Source of the DNA: Haplomitrium mnioides
Taxonomy: Eukaryota > Marchantiophyta > Haplomitriopsida > Calobryales
NCBI GenBank assembly: GCA_049999725.1
Contig: JBNGIS010005883.1
Span: forward strand, 1-21,386
DNA: 21,386 bases
Reading direction: 5' to 3'
Below are positions 10,011-20,100 of the stretch, piece by piece. The notes beneath the pieces were generated by a model. It searched no databases, had not been told where the DNA came from, and worked only from the letters and a program-made list of their open reading frames with translations. A program made the position numbers and the translations under genes. Each line of letters starts with the position of its first letter. Position 1 is the first letter of the stretch.

Positions 10011-10417
10011 GTGCTATTCTTATTATTGCATATGTCTATGATTTCATTTCCGCACCTGTCTTGGTCTATCTCTCCTTGTCAACACACCTAAAATCAAACG
10101 CATTTGAATTACTTCTTTTCAGTTATGAGTTACTATCCCTGAGCCACAAGACAAGCCCGCATGCCAAAAAAGTTGTTTGTAGGTCCTAAGCCGGTCCTGG
10201 GGGAAGAAGCACCCTCACGATCCCTTGTGTCCTGGTGGACCTCACTACCACCACAACCAAGAGTATCTCTAGATAGCCCGATCAGCGGGAAACCTTACCT
10301 CATCCCAGTCCAGTGACGAAAAATCCAGAAGTTAGGCACCAATATACTACAATCGAACCGAACCAATCCCAAAAGCAGGGCTCCTCCCCCTATGCCTTGA
10401 AAATCAAGACCTAACAG

Positions 10418-10434
10418 TGGCGCTGTTGCCGGTT
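10418..10434 (+). other. Primer binding site, tRNA-Asp type
   Basis: TGGCGCTGTTGCCGGTT matches the complement of the 3' end of plant tRNA-Asp (TGGCGCCGTTGCCGGGG, from family knowledge) at 14 of 17 positions. It lies one base after the LTR end CA. The tRNA would prime minus-strand DNA synthesis here. The copy after the second LTR has different mismatches, so the ancestral site was a better match than either. Confidence 0.82.
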
Positions 10435-10447
10435 TGGTGGCTCTTCT

Positions 10448-10612
10448 ATGGGCCACAATGAGACCCCTACAACCAACATGTCTTTTGCTGAAATGGCAAA
10501 AGTAGGTGACATGACCTTGGACCATTTCCTGTATCGCATGTGGGTGGAGACCATCGATACTCTGTGGTGGCTAGCTACCTGGATTCCGTGGGACTCAATG
10601 TTGACAGCATAG
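10448..10612 (+). other. Short leader ORF after the primer site (54 codons)
   Basis: This is the first ATG after the primer site. It opens a frame starting MGHNETPTTNMSFAEM that ends at TAG 10610. The matching frame in the second internal copy (20954-21154) is 66 codons. The two share most residues up to codon ~50, where an indel changes the frame here. No domain is recognised. It could be an upstream ORF of the gag mRNA, the decayed N-terminus of gag, or chance. I keep it only because both copies have it. Confidence 0.25.
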
Positions 10613-11055
10613 AGCCGATTACCAGCCTTCGATCTCTACAGTAGTTAGTAGTTTTTTTCGTTGTGCATTTTAGCTAGTTCTCATGGAGTAGGTTTCTTTA
10701 TATCCTATGAACTATAGTGTTTCTCTTTGAGCGAGCATAGTTCTCTTACATTCCAGTTTGAGGTGTGCCACACCTTTCTTTTGTCAATTCTGTTTGTATT
10801 TGCATGTTGGGCCAGAGGCCGTGGGCTATAGGTTTCTTTTATTTTCGTGGCACATCCCTCTTCTGGAATCTTGGAGTCTAGTCCTGAATCTTTGGGGAAC
10901 ACGGTTGCTTAATTTGGTGTATGAAGTGCCCTCCTCCACTTTCTACCTCTTCTCGATCTGATAGGTACATCCGTAGGTGTTTGCGTCCGTTGCATCCTAG
11001 GAAGAAAACTCGACTATCTCGTTTCACTTCTCCTGTTCCCAATCAGGTCCTAGTC
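10613..11055 (+). other. Gypsy internal leader, no gene seen
   Basis: This T-rich untranslated-looking stretch lies between the short leader ORF and the first gag-like sequence. Its first part, to 10875, is repeated at 21155-21386. I see no domain and no convincing open frame. A spliced leader is possible, but I cannot support splice sites from sequence alone. Confidence 0.5.
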
Positions 11056-12230
11056 ATGGCTTTCCAGCAGCCATTATCTTCGAGATACACATGCTAGAAA
11101 TTTACTGGCCAGATGGTAGTTGACAAGGTAGATGCGGACACGCATTTGAATCGTTTTCTAGCCTTAGCCGCAACCACAAGAGATCTTGAGGATGTTCTCA
11201 GGCATTAGTTTCCGACCACATAGATGGTGATGCCATCAACTGGTATTTCAGAGAGGCTGCTGCCATAGTTTCTTGGCCTGATCTTTGTATAGTGTTTCTG
11301 GACCGTTTTCATCCAGCATACCACTTCGATCGTGCATGGGATGACCTCTTTTGCATTTGAATGTATGCTGAAGAGTTCATTCAGGACTACATCAACCGAT
11401 TCAAAGTAGCAGTTAGTAAGAGAAGAACTCCCCCACCAGCCAAAGATCAAACAGGGTTCTTCATCAAAGGTCTACCGAATTCCATTCAAGAGCATGTGTT
11501 GCTCCAAGACCCACAGACCTTGGACAGAGCCATCCAAGTGGCTACCTCTTATGAAAAGATGCTTTTGAGAAGAGAATGCTTCGCATCGGCCGCTTCCTCT
11601 TCCCCTAGCAAGGCCCCCAGCATGAGCATCCTAAATTATAGAGCCTCACATGCGCCTAGGACTGCTGCACCAACTCACTCACATCAGAATCCAGCAGTTC
11701 CTACCAGATTAGAATCTTCCATTGCTTCCAACACACGCCGAGATGAATTTGCTAAGTTTAGAGCAGAGGTCAAAAATGATATATCCAATCTGCTAGCTGA
11801 CCAAATGGCAAACATAAAAATACAGATGGTCCAATCTGGTGCTGGACCCAATACACAGTCCCAGCCTGCCAATGTTTGGTGCACTAGATGCAATCAACAA
11901 CATTCTTCCTTAGAGGCTTGTCCTCCAGCCATTTGGTGTGACATGTGCCTATCATCAGACCATGAGACAGATGTTTGTCTTATCTGGAGAAGGCTTCGAG
12001 TAGTGGAAGCAAAGTCAAGTGCTAATGTCAAGATGGTTATTGTTCCTCTTCCTACAGTAGTGTTGGCTTCTTCCACCTTACCTCAAGCGGCGCCAATTGC
12101 AAGTCAAGTCTCTCCTCCTATCTACTAGGCTCCTTCGACTGCCCAGCCAGCATCTTATCAGCAATAGAGCTACCCACAGGTAGCCACGCAACAAGGAGCA
12201 TCTATCCAGTGAATGCCCCCACCCACGTAC
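11056..12230 (+). pseudogene. gag: gypsy gag pseudogene with two zinc knuckles
   Basis: Gag would build the particle. A candidate start ATG at 11056 opens a gag-like frame with stops at 11095 and 11206. A shift between 11203 and 11217 moves to the frame with DAINWYFREAAAIVSWPDL and FLDRFHPAYHFDRAWDDLF, the retrotransposon gag (PF03732-like) core. A TGA at 11358 precedes MYAEEFIQDYINRF. Two knuckles follow: C-X2-C-X3-H-X5-C at 11880-11921 and C-X2-C-X4-H-X4-C at 11937-11978. Stops at 12126, 12168 and 12210, then a second shift near 12230, lead into the Gln-rich tail in the pol frame. The longest intact part is 255 codons (11361-12128). Confidence 0.82.
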
Positions 12231-13458
12231 AAGGCAATATTATCAGAACAGACCTCAGCCTATCTACCAACGGCCTAATCAAGGCTACCCAAACCAACAA
12301 CCCTACAACAATCGATTTGGACATCAGGGTCAAAACTCTAAGGCGTATTATGCTCCACAGCATCCTCAGTATCAGCAACAACAAAATTATCAGCTGTATC
12401 AACAAAACCAACTTGCCTACCAACAACATCAAGGGGGGTACAATCAATCAAGCTACCAACATGCTCCGCAATATCAACAGCAACAATACCAACCCACACA
12501 GCCATATCAATCAGCCCCACAACAAACTCAGAATTCAAGAACATGGTATGCACCTCTGCCACCACAGATTACTTACTACCATGCGCAACCCAATCAGGCT
12601 TCTGCAGTTCAACCAGCTCAACAATTGGATTTGGCACTTGCCCCTCAGCCTCAGCTATTGGCTGCCTGTCAAGTGACTCTAGTTCTCCCTCTCCCTGCTA
12701 CATCAAATGCAGGACCCCCACAAAATGTCCAGCAAGTTCAAGTGGTCTCAGTGAACATTACCTTACGCTCTGGGGCTCAATTGACCACACCTGCTCCCCT
12801 TCTTTGGCTGGATGAACCCTGTGTAGTGGCAACCCCTCCCTTGGCTGCCCCACTAGCACGAGCACTTAGGCTTAACTTTTCCAATGAACCGTCCACACTC
12901 AGTGCTCATGCTAATCTCCCTTACAGGATTCCAGCACACACTCTAGTGGATCCTCTTCCTTCTCCTCAGGTTCCACTCGACCAACATATTTCCTCTGGTG
13001 GCCCAGACCAAGGCGCCACAGCTGACGCTTTGCCTCTCCTTCCCAAGAGGCCCATCAAAGGGATTCCCATGAGGCGTCATAAGTGTAAGGCTCTCCCCTT
13101 ATCCCTTCAAAACATTACACCATATGATATATTTGCAGATGTTGCTCAACAGTAGGCACACATGTCCATTGGCCAGCTTTTGCGACTTCATGCGCCCTCA
13201 CGCAATTCTCTTTGATCAGCCCTAGTCATGCCTCAGAAGACCGTCCAAGCAACTTGTTTAGTGAAGGCCAGCAAGCCTAAGGCAGCTAAGCACCACACAC
13301 CTTCAGAGCTTCCAATTGAGTACCCTTCTTCTTCTTCTTCTTCTTCTTCTCCCTCCATTCCTCTCAGTCTGGTTTCAGACCCTCCTCCCATTGCAGAGCT
13401 GTTTCCCGACGAAGAGGTCTTATCCGTTGTCCATATTGTCTCCTTTTACGACCCATGA
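12184..13458 (+). pseudogene. Gln-rich gag tail and ITLRSG linker, broken
   Basis: From 12184 the frame used by all of pol is open. Up to ~12620 it encodes a low-complexity Gln/Asn/Tyr/Pro-rich stretch (for example QYQQQQNYQLYQQNQ). VNITLRSGAQL at ~12751-12783 matches the motif that plant Athila/Tat elements carry between nucleocapsid and protease. ITPYDIFADVAQQ and then, after TAG 13153, MSIGQLLRLHAPS resemble the linker before protease in that group. Further stops are TGA 13213 and TGA 13456. A TTC run encodes eight serines. No catalytic domain is present; the stretch probably belongs to the C-terminal part of Gag and the Gag-Pol spacer. Confidence 0.7.
13326..13349 (+). repeat. (TTC)8 microsatellite coding poly-Ser
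   Basis: Eight consecutive TTC units lie in the linker before protease and are read in the pol frame as serines (TCT). Length change here would keep the frame, since the unit is three bases. Confidence 0.9.
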
Positions 13459-14088
13459 ACACCAGCCACTGCAGCCCTCATCGATGGTGTCATGATTCCA
13501 GCGGCACATTTGGACACTGGTTCAGCGGTGAATATCATGACAGAGCATACCATGAGCTCTATTGGATATCCGACAAGTGCTTTGCAAAAAACCTCTCTAG
13601 TTCTTTGCCTTGTAGATGGCAGCGATGTTTTGCCCCTTGGAGTTCTTCGAAGTGTACCCACTCTCTTTGCTAACCAGGAATACCTGGTTCACTATTTGGT
13701 CTTGCACATAATGCAACGAAATCAGTACCCCTCACTCCTTGGGCGTCCATGGCTTAAACAAAGCCACGGACAATTGGATTTTGCGGATGGGACGCTAACT
13801 ATTGGACCTCCACGATAGAGAGTGGTTCTTTCCATATATACCCAGGCCCCTTCTCCATTCCCTCAATCTCTAGAGAAGCAATTTGCAGATTTATCGCTGG
13901 TGGATACAACCTCTCAATTCTTGATCCCACAAACTGAAGATGATACTCTCGATCCTTTCGGCAATCTTTTTCTCACCTGTAAATTTCTGGAAGTACAATT
14001 TAAGGACTTATCAGTTCTCCCAGTAGAACACAAAAGTCTAAAGGTCTATGATGGAATTTCTGAGGCCCAAAAACCATCCTTTTTATAG
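13459..14088 (+). pseudogene. gypsy aspartic protease pseudogene
   Basis: The protease matures Gag-Pol. The active-site motif is HLDTGSAVNIM with catalytic Asp at 13513-13515. The flap and C-terminal region lead to SLLGRPWLKQSHGQLDF, the LGRPWL signature at the end of retropepsins in this group. TAG at 13816-13818 follows directly. Up to TAG 14086-14088 the same frame holds a spacer (residues such as QFADLSLVDTTSQF) without a recognised domain. The catalytic residue and fold-marking motifs are intact; only stop codons disrupt the frame. Confidence 0.85.
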
Positions 14089-15000
14089 CTTATCCACAAA
14101 TACATTGATGTTTTTGCTTGGGAATATGATGAGATGATAGGAATTCCAGCATTTGTATACCAATATCACATCAAGCTTCGACCGGATGCTCACCCTATCC
14201 GAAAGCGTCCATACCGACTCAATCCTAAATATACAGACCTGGTTCAGAAAGATATAACTAAAATGCTACACGTTGGCATCATCTCCCACGCAGGCCTCAC
14301 AGATTGGGTTTCACCGATTGTGGTGGTTCCAAAACCTGATGGATCAGTAAGAGTCTGTGGTGATTTCAAGGCCCTCAATGCTGCCACCATTCTAGAACAC
14401 TTCCCTATTCCTTTTATCGACACAATTCTAGATAACATGGCTGGAAAACAGTGTTACAGTTTTCTAGATGGTTTTTCCGGCTATAATCAAATCAAAATAC
14501 ACCCGGATTCTAGACATCTTACCACTGTCACTACACCTTGGGGGTGCTACTCCTATAACAAATTAGTCTTTGGCCTTTGCAGTGCCCCAAGCACATTCCA
14601 AAGAATCATGCTCATGGTATTTGAGTCCCTTCTCCAAGGACCAGCCAAGTGTCTCGAGATTTACCTGGATGATTTTACAGTGTACAGCACTACAGACCAG
14701 CTTCTTGCTAAATTGGAACTTGCTTTCACTTGTTGCTGCACATATGGCATTTCGTTAAATCCAAAAAAGTGTAAGTTCCTGGCGCAAGCAAGTGTGCTTC
14801 TAGGGCATATTGTCTCAGAGAAAGGACTACATCCAGATCTTGCAAAAGTAAGCATTATCCTCTCTCTCTCCCAACCGACCACAGTCAAACAGCTCCAACA
14901 TTTATTGGGAAAATTGGTCTATTACAGATGCTATTGCCAAAATTATGTTAAGATCGCTGCCCCTCTATACAAGCTGACAAGGCATACAGTTCCTTTTGTC
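14089..15000 (+). pseudogene. gypsy reverse transcriptase, nearly intact domain
   Basis: RT makes cDNA from element RNA in the particle. The domain starts near YIDVFAWEYDEM and runs without a stop from 14089. Motifs in order are RKRPYRLNPKY, VSPIVVVPKPDGSVRVCGDF, FLDGFSGYNQIKI, FGLCSAPSTFQR and the catalytic YLDD at 14662-14673 with both Asp residues present. LNPKKCKFLAQ and LLGHIVSEKGLHPD follow, then the connection to RNase H. The next in-frame stop is only at 15238, so this is the best preserved part of the element. YLDD rather than the more common YVDD is seen. Confidence 0.9.
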
Positions 15001-15501
15001 TGGATTGAGGACTGCCAGCAAGCATTTCAAGCTCTAAAAGATTTTCTGGCTTCTCTTCCCTTTCTAGCTCTTATTGACTGGTCTCTTCCATTTCTTGTGA
15101 TGGTGGACACTTCTTCTACTACCACAAGCACAGTATTGGGCCAAATTCGGGAAGGCAAAGAGTGTCCTATTTATTATGCTAGACGTCAACTCAGCTTGGC
15201 TGAGCGAAATTACAATGTCACTGAGCAAGAGGCCCTATGACTTATCTATGCAGTCTAGAAATTTCGCCATTGCCTTCTGGGATATCCTTTCACTTTTATT
15301 ATCGATCATAACTCTTTAAAGTATATAATTAACAAGCATGATCTCACTGGCCACCTCGCTTGTTGGGTCCTTCTTCTCTAGGAGTTTAATTTCCAACTCC
15401 AAGTTCGACTAGGCAGCAAGCATGGGAACTGTGATCTCTTATCTCGTGTGTCTGGCATTCCTGAACCCGACTCTCTGGACGACACTTTTCCATACTTGTG
15501 A
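15001..15501 (+). pseudogene. gypsy RNase H pseudogene
   Basis: RNase H degrades the RNA strand. FLVMVDTSSTTTSTVLGQ carries the first catalytic Asp region. PIYYARRQLSLAERNYNVTEQEAL contains the conserved Glu helix. After stops TGA 15238 and TAG 15256 come FTFIIDHNSLKYI with the third acidic position and, past TAG 15379, GSKHGNCDLLSR with the final Asp region. TGA 15499 ends the segment. All lie in one frame. A single RNase H is present; no archaeal-type second domain, expected in Tat-lineage elements, is seen on either side. Confidence 0.82.
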
Positions 15502-16827
15502 GTTTCCCAAGTCTCTACCTTACTCACTACAGAGGTTACTTGTGATCTCCCATACAAGCAGTTGGCTGCCAACCCTTGGTACAACCATATGATTGCTTAC
15601 CTCACAAGTGGCACTCTTCCTTCCCATCTTAGGTCGGATCAGCGGCAAGCCTTCACCCGATCGGCTTCCCCTTACACAATTCTTTCCGGTATTCTCTTCA
15701 GAATGGGAGTAGATGGCGTCTTGAGAAGATGTCTCGTGCCACCACAAACCACGCAAGTTCTACACGGCTACCACACCTCTGCATGTGGAGGGCATTTTGT
15801 AGGCAAGACCACCACCAGAAAAGTATTTTGCTCTAGTTATTGGTGGCCTACGTTATTTGTAGACTCCCACACATTTGCTCGCACATGTGACGCCTGCCAA
15901 AGAACAAAGAAACCTACACATAATCTAGAGATGCCTTTAGTGTCTATCTTACCCCTATCTGCTTTTGAGAAATGGGGACTGGACTTCATGGGTCCCATTA
16001 CTCCACCTTCTCGTGCAAGACAAAGCCAGTATATACTTGCCGTTATTGATTATATTACCAAGTAGGCGGAAGCTATTGCGCTTCCTGCTGATAATGCGAT
16101 ATCAGTTGCTTTCTTCCTCTATTCCCAGGTCTTGACTAGATATGGCTGTCCTTTAGAGTTGGTTAGTGATCGTGGCACTCATTTTTTGAATGAGGTCATT
16201 GAGGCTTTCACAGCTCTGTACTCCAAACGCCACCGTACATTAGCGCCATACCATCCTCAAGCCAATGGCCAAGCCGAGAGTACCAACAAGATTTTGAAAG
16301 CCATACTCACCAAAACGGTTTCGCATCATAGATCTGATTGGGATGAGCATTTACTAGCAACCTTATGGGCTTATCGCTCCATGACCAAGGTCGCTACAGG
16401 TTTTACACCATTCCACCTAGTCTACGGGCAAGAGGCCTTGCTGCCCATTGAGATACATGCCCCTTCCTTGCGGGTTGCCAATTCCAATCGATTAGGACCC
16501 TTAGAGTCCTTGAAACACCAATTGGAAACCTCAGAACAATTGTAAGAGGATAGGATTCAGGCCTCAGATTTGCGCTTTGCCCATCAGAACCGCATCAAGC
16601 TCTCCTATGGTAAAACAATTAGGAGACGCACATTTGTGGCCGATGACCTGGTTATGGTGTTTGACATGAGATTTTTACATTTTGCACCTAAGTTTACTAC
16701 CCATTGGTCTGCCCCTTATAGGGTGACAGCTGTCCATCCATATGGCTACCTTAGCCTTTCTACATTAGATGGTACAGCCTTTGCTACCTGTGTGAATGCC
16801 AATCGTGTGAAGCTCTATTGTGTCTAA
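15502..16827 (+). pseudogene. gypsy integrase pseudogene, all catalytic residues kept
   Basis: Integrase joins cDNA to target DNA. The zinc-binding part has YHTSACGGH (His codons at 15772 and 15793) and CDAC (Cys at 15886 and 15895) followed by QRT. The core keeps Asp 15982-15984 (LDFMGP), Asp 16168-16170 (SDRGTHF) and Glu 16276-16278 (NGQAEST); the last two are separated by exactly 35 residues. TAG 16063 stands where the family has Trp (ITK-W-AEA), so a G-to-A change is likely. TAA 16543 is a second break. The C-terminus has the GPY/F-type module (HWSAPYRVTAVHPYGYLSL) and ends at a natural TAA at 16825-16827. No chromodomain is seen. Confidence 0.88.
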
Positions 16828-16994
16828 GTTTTTGTGTTTGGAAGTGTCTATGAAAGTACCTTGCTCTTTGTCGTCAATTTTTTCCTTCCGAGTGTTCTAC
16901 TCCTTGCCACCATGCCACGAACCAACCATGGGGAAGTCCAGAGCAGCCAAGCAGTATTCTTTGCACAGGACGCTCAAGATTGAACCAAAGGATC
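16828..16994 (+). other. Short pol-to-LTR spacer with poor polypurine tract
   Basis: Only 167 bp separate the pol stop from the second LTR. The sequence before the LTR reads AACCAAAGGATC, so the purine run that should prime plus-strand synthesis is short and impure. No envelope-like gene fits here. Degeneration or an earlier deletion may explain the weak tract. Confidence 0.6.
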
Positions 16995-17176
16995 TATTAG
17001 GGTCTAGGAGAGGAGCTAAAGACGCACGCAAGGAGAGACAAAAGAAGACAAAATCGAGAAAAATGAAAAAAGTAAGCAGGGAAATGGCAAAAATGGTAAA
17101 CAATGGATATTTTCCAAACATAAGAACAAAAGATTCTCAAAAATGGAACCAAATGACTTTTATAAGATCTAGTTAA
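16928..17176 (+). other. Small basic ORF crossing the LTR edge (82 codons)
   Basis: An ATG in a good plant context (ACCATGGGG) opens a Lys/Arg-rich frame beginning MGKSRAAKQYSLHRTLKI. It crosses from the spacer into the LTR at 16995 and contains a strongly basic stretch (KERQKKTKSRKMKK). It does not resemble a family I know. In the left LTR the corresponding frame is cut early by a TGA and has no upstream ATG part, since copia sequence precedes it. It may be chance in purine-rich DNA. Confidence 0.2.
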
Positions 17177-20100
17177 AGAACATTTTTATTATATTTAAAG
17201 TAGAAAAAAGCTTCTTTAGGATCTAGAAATACAATTGTAGGAATAGCCCATGTCTTTTGAATCACAGATACCAATCAGGTCAAGAAACGGATCAAGTATC
17301 GACAACAACAACTCGAATAGCTGAAAAAAAAGGAAAATGGAGAGACATTGGTCAACAGGAGAGAAAGAGAAAGTCGTCCTCTTGTAAGTTATTTTTGTGT
17401 GTGTATGTGTTATCAAAGTATATGGGTGTATGTTTTGTATTTTGTGAGATTTGAAAATAATTGTTATACATGTATATCTTTTGTATTTTGTGGGAATTGG
17501 AGAGATATTGTTTGAGTTAGTAAACAAAAAAGATAATGCAAAACATTGATTAATTGACATCAAACCTAAGCTACGAAGCCAAGCCAAGGAGGGAAGAGAA
17601 AATTTGATTAAAAATGGATGGAGGGGATCTATTGGATCCAATGGCCAAGAACTGGTCTCGCATGTTAGAGTTAGGGCCCACTTTTGAAAAAGGGAGTGGA
17701 GCTCATTTGGAGAGCCTCTCTCTTGTTCTTGTTTCTTGTGCGCGACACCGTCGAGGATCTTTGGGCTCCAAGAATTCTGCGTGGGAGAGGGAGAGACGTT
17801 GCATTGGAACAAGGGATTATTTTGGTTGCACATGAGGAGATACCTACATGCTAGCGGTGTATGAAGGAAGTTACATTGCACCATGAGGAGGAATGGAGTG
17901 CTCGATGTCTAAGCGCCTTTGTAACGAAGTTAGTAGTGACATTTTTAGTAGAATGTGGAACGATATGAGATGACCAAAAATCGACCGTGATGGGATATTC
18001 TTGGAGAGTCGCCAGCAACAGTGGCTCCCCGACGACACTTGTGTAGCAGTAAGAGCGCTATTGAGAAGGGTGATGCGTATGGTTTGGAATTACTCGTGGG
18101 AACTCTTGATGGGAGAATGCGCAGAAAACTGGTGGTCCAAAGGAGAGGAATCTCGGAAAAGGATGGGTTGAGAGATAACCAAGTCGAAAACGAGGTACCG
18201 ACCAAAATTCAATAGGAGCCACCACTGGGAAGAAAGGAACATGTATCAAGATCAGGAAGGATTGGAGGTTGAGCCTGAGCACTCTTTAGCCATACGAACT
18301 CATCAGGCTGAAGCGGAGACATTCTAAAGGCAAGAATCTTGACGCCGTCGAGTACTGAGAGAGGGAATTCGCCCATCGCATTTAGGTTATAAGTCAATAG
18401 AGGGAGGCATGGTCCACAAATTGAGGAACTGCACCCAAACTACGTGAAGCCTCGACTACATGCACACCCTCTACTAAAGTCCTTTCGAATCGAAGGTGGG
18501 TTTGTTGCTGCAATAAGAAGAAACCAAAAACAAAAAAAAAGAAAAAAAGGAAGTTGAATGTGTTCGCGATGGAGGGAACTCTGGCTGACAAGGTTGCTTG
18601 TGGAATTCTGTCCCTGCTTCTAAGATGAACAAAAGCAGTGCTTTGCGATTTCTGCAATGGCGTTCTACTTCTGCGATTCACGGTGAGGAAGTCATGGAGA
18701 CATGTGTGCATCGGAGGTAGTCATTGGAGACGCTGCATGTCGTGGTGTATTCTGCCCTTCCACTAGATCGAACTGGCCTTTGGGGTCATAAATCATATCT
18801 TGAGTGATTGCAGCCGCGACGATAGGTAGAGGGGATTTGAAAAGAGATGTTGACAAAATCTACAAAAAAGGAAATTGGTGGCTACGAGCGTTGAAGATCG
18901 ACAGGAAGAAGTGGCTGCAAGAAGGCGCCATTGACAAAGAGATACACCTTATTCTGCTGAAGTGGGGAAGTGTTCGATCGTCAACATGTGATGATTGAAG
19001 GGGTTGGATTTTGGCAAGATTTCGAGGTTATTTTGGGGAGCATGTCTGAACACCCTCTTTGCGAAGCTGGTGGTGTCAACATTGGCTAATCGAAGCTTGT
19101 TCGAATGTGCGAGGGATGAAACAGTGACTGAAATTGTAGACACTAGATGGCTGCAGGGAAATGTGTCGACACAATTACTGAATATGCTTATCTGTTCTAT
19201 TGAAGGAGGCGCTTTGGCGGTTGATAACCAAACGGGAGACTTCTTGGGTTCGCTGCCAGACTCTCAACTCATACACTGGGCTCCAAGTGAAGGGTTGTCT
19301 TCTTGTAAGAGCTGAAGTTATGGAAATCGTATTGAGGTGAAAAAAAGGAAGAACAACGTCGGAAAGCAAAAGGGACACTAGGCTGTGCTACCACATCAGG
19401 TGATCGTGTTTGGGAGAAAAAAGAAAAATAAAACAAAATAAAGAGGCTTAAATGTGTTAGATAATGGAGGGGAGCGATGGGGTAGTGGATATTAAGGACT
19501 ATATGAAACAAGGGAGGCTCTAAAGGAAGGGAGGTTGCTGAAGTCGACATTCCACGATTGCCTCGAGCCATTTAATTGTGTACTTGAATACTGCGACTTA
19601 AAGGAGGGTAGTAGAGGGAGTTAAGGGCATGGATGGTGACGGGAGGATGGTACAAGGTGACGTATCTAGTTAACAAAATAAAAAAAAAATAAGGAAAAGA
19701 AAAGCGTCATGGTTGGGAGGCCATTAAATGAGGAAGGAATGGAGGGTATTATTGCATGATGGGTGAAAATAAGGAAGTTGAATATCCCATAGGATGGATG
19801 AGAGGAGTTGAAGAAGAAGCTAAGGTGAATGAGTGGCCTGGTAGGGTGCATTAAGTTCAGTGAAGAATTCTACTTAGGGGCTGTGTAGGAGAAGCTAAGT
19901 TAGAAGATATGAAGACCAATACATAAAGATATGGGTCCTAAGGTGGTGTCTAAAGAAAGATGGTTGTAGGAGTGTATCCAAAGCAAGATGGAGATCTGAA
20001 ACTGGCCAAGGTTGCTATGTGTTGTGATTTTCACCTATAAGTGGAGGACGGAGTGGACGAAATGGCAGAAGGGGATCTGGATCTGAATCTTGAGTAAAGT

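Larger units (their letters stand above)
6458..10416 (+). repeat. Left LTR (~3.96 kb) of the gypsy element
   Basis: The left edge is set by where similarity to the second copy starts, TGTTAGGGTC here against TATTAGGGTC at 16995, and by the switch from copia coding sequence. The right edge CA (10415-10416) is one base before the primer site. No gene is supported inside: open frames in both orientations differ freely between the two LTR copies. A poly(A) signal lies at 10005-10010, leaving about 400 bp of downstream LTR. A conserved TATTATATTTAAAG at ~6630 and a TAAATAAA near 8964 (absent from the other copy) are possible promoter elements, but I cannot choose between them. At nearly 4 kb the LTR is much longer than most plant gypsy LTRs. 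Confidence 0.88.

Noticed and set aside
10418-10880. Reading the repeat as one longer LTR that extends past 10416
   Set aside because: The tRNA-Asp primer site directly after a CA end, and the poly(A) signal about 400 bp upstream, place the LTR end at 10416. The further similarity is better explained by a second internal region.
12209-12676. 155-codon plus-strand frame rich in Asn, Ile and Thr
   Set aside because: It is the shadow of the CAA/CAG-rich stretch that codes the Gln-rich gag tail in the pol frame.
15001-16827. Chromodomain or second RNase H in the gypsy pol
   Set aside because: The C-terminus after the GPY/F-like module ends within a few tens of residues, and no further DEDD-type motif set is visible, so neither domain is supported.
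17216-17884. 222-codon minus-strand open frame in the second LTR (also 6660-7085 minus in the left LTR)
   Set aside because: The corresponding stretch in the left LTR is broken into shorter frames, the composition is that of reversed AT-rich LTR sequence, and no domain is recognisable.
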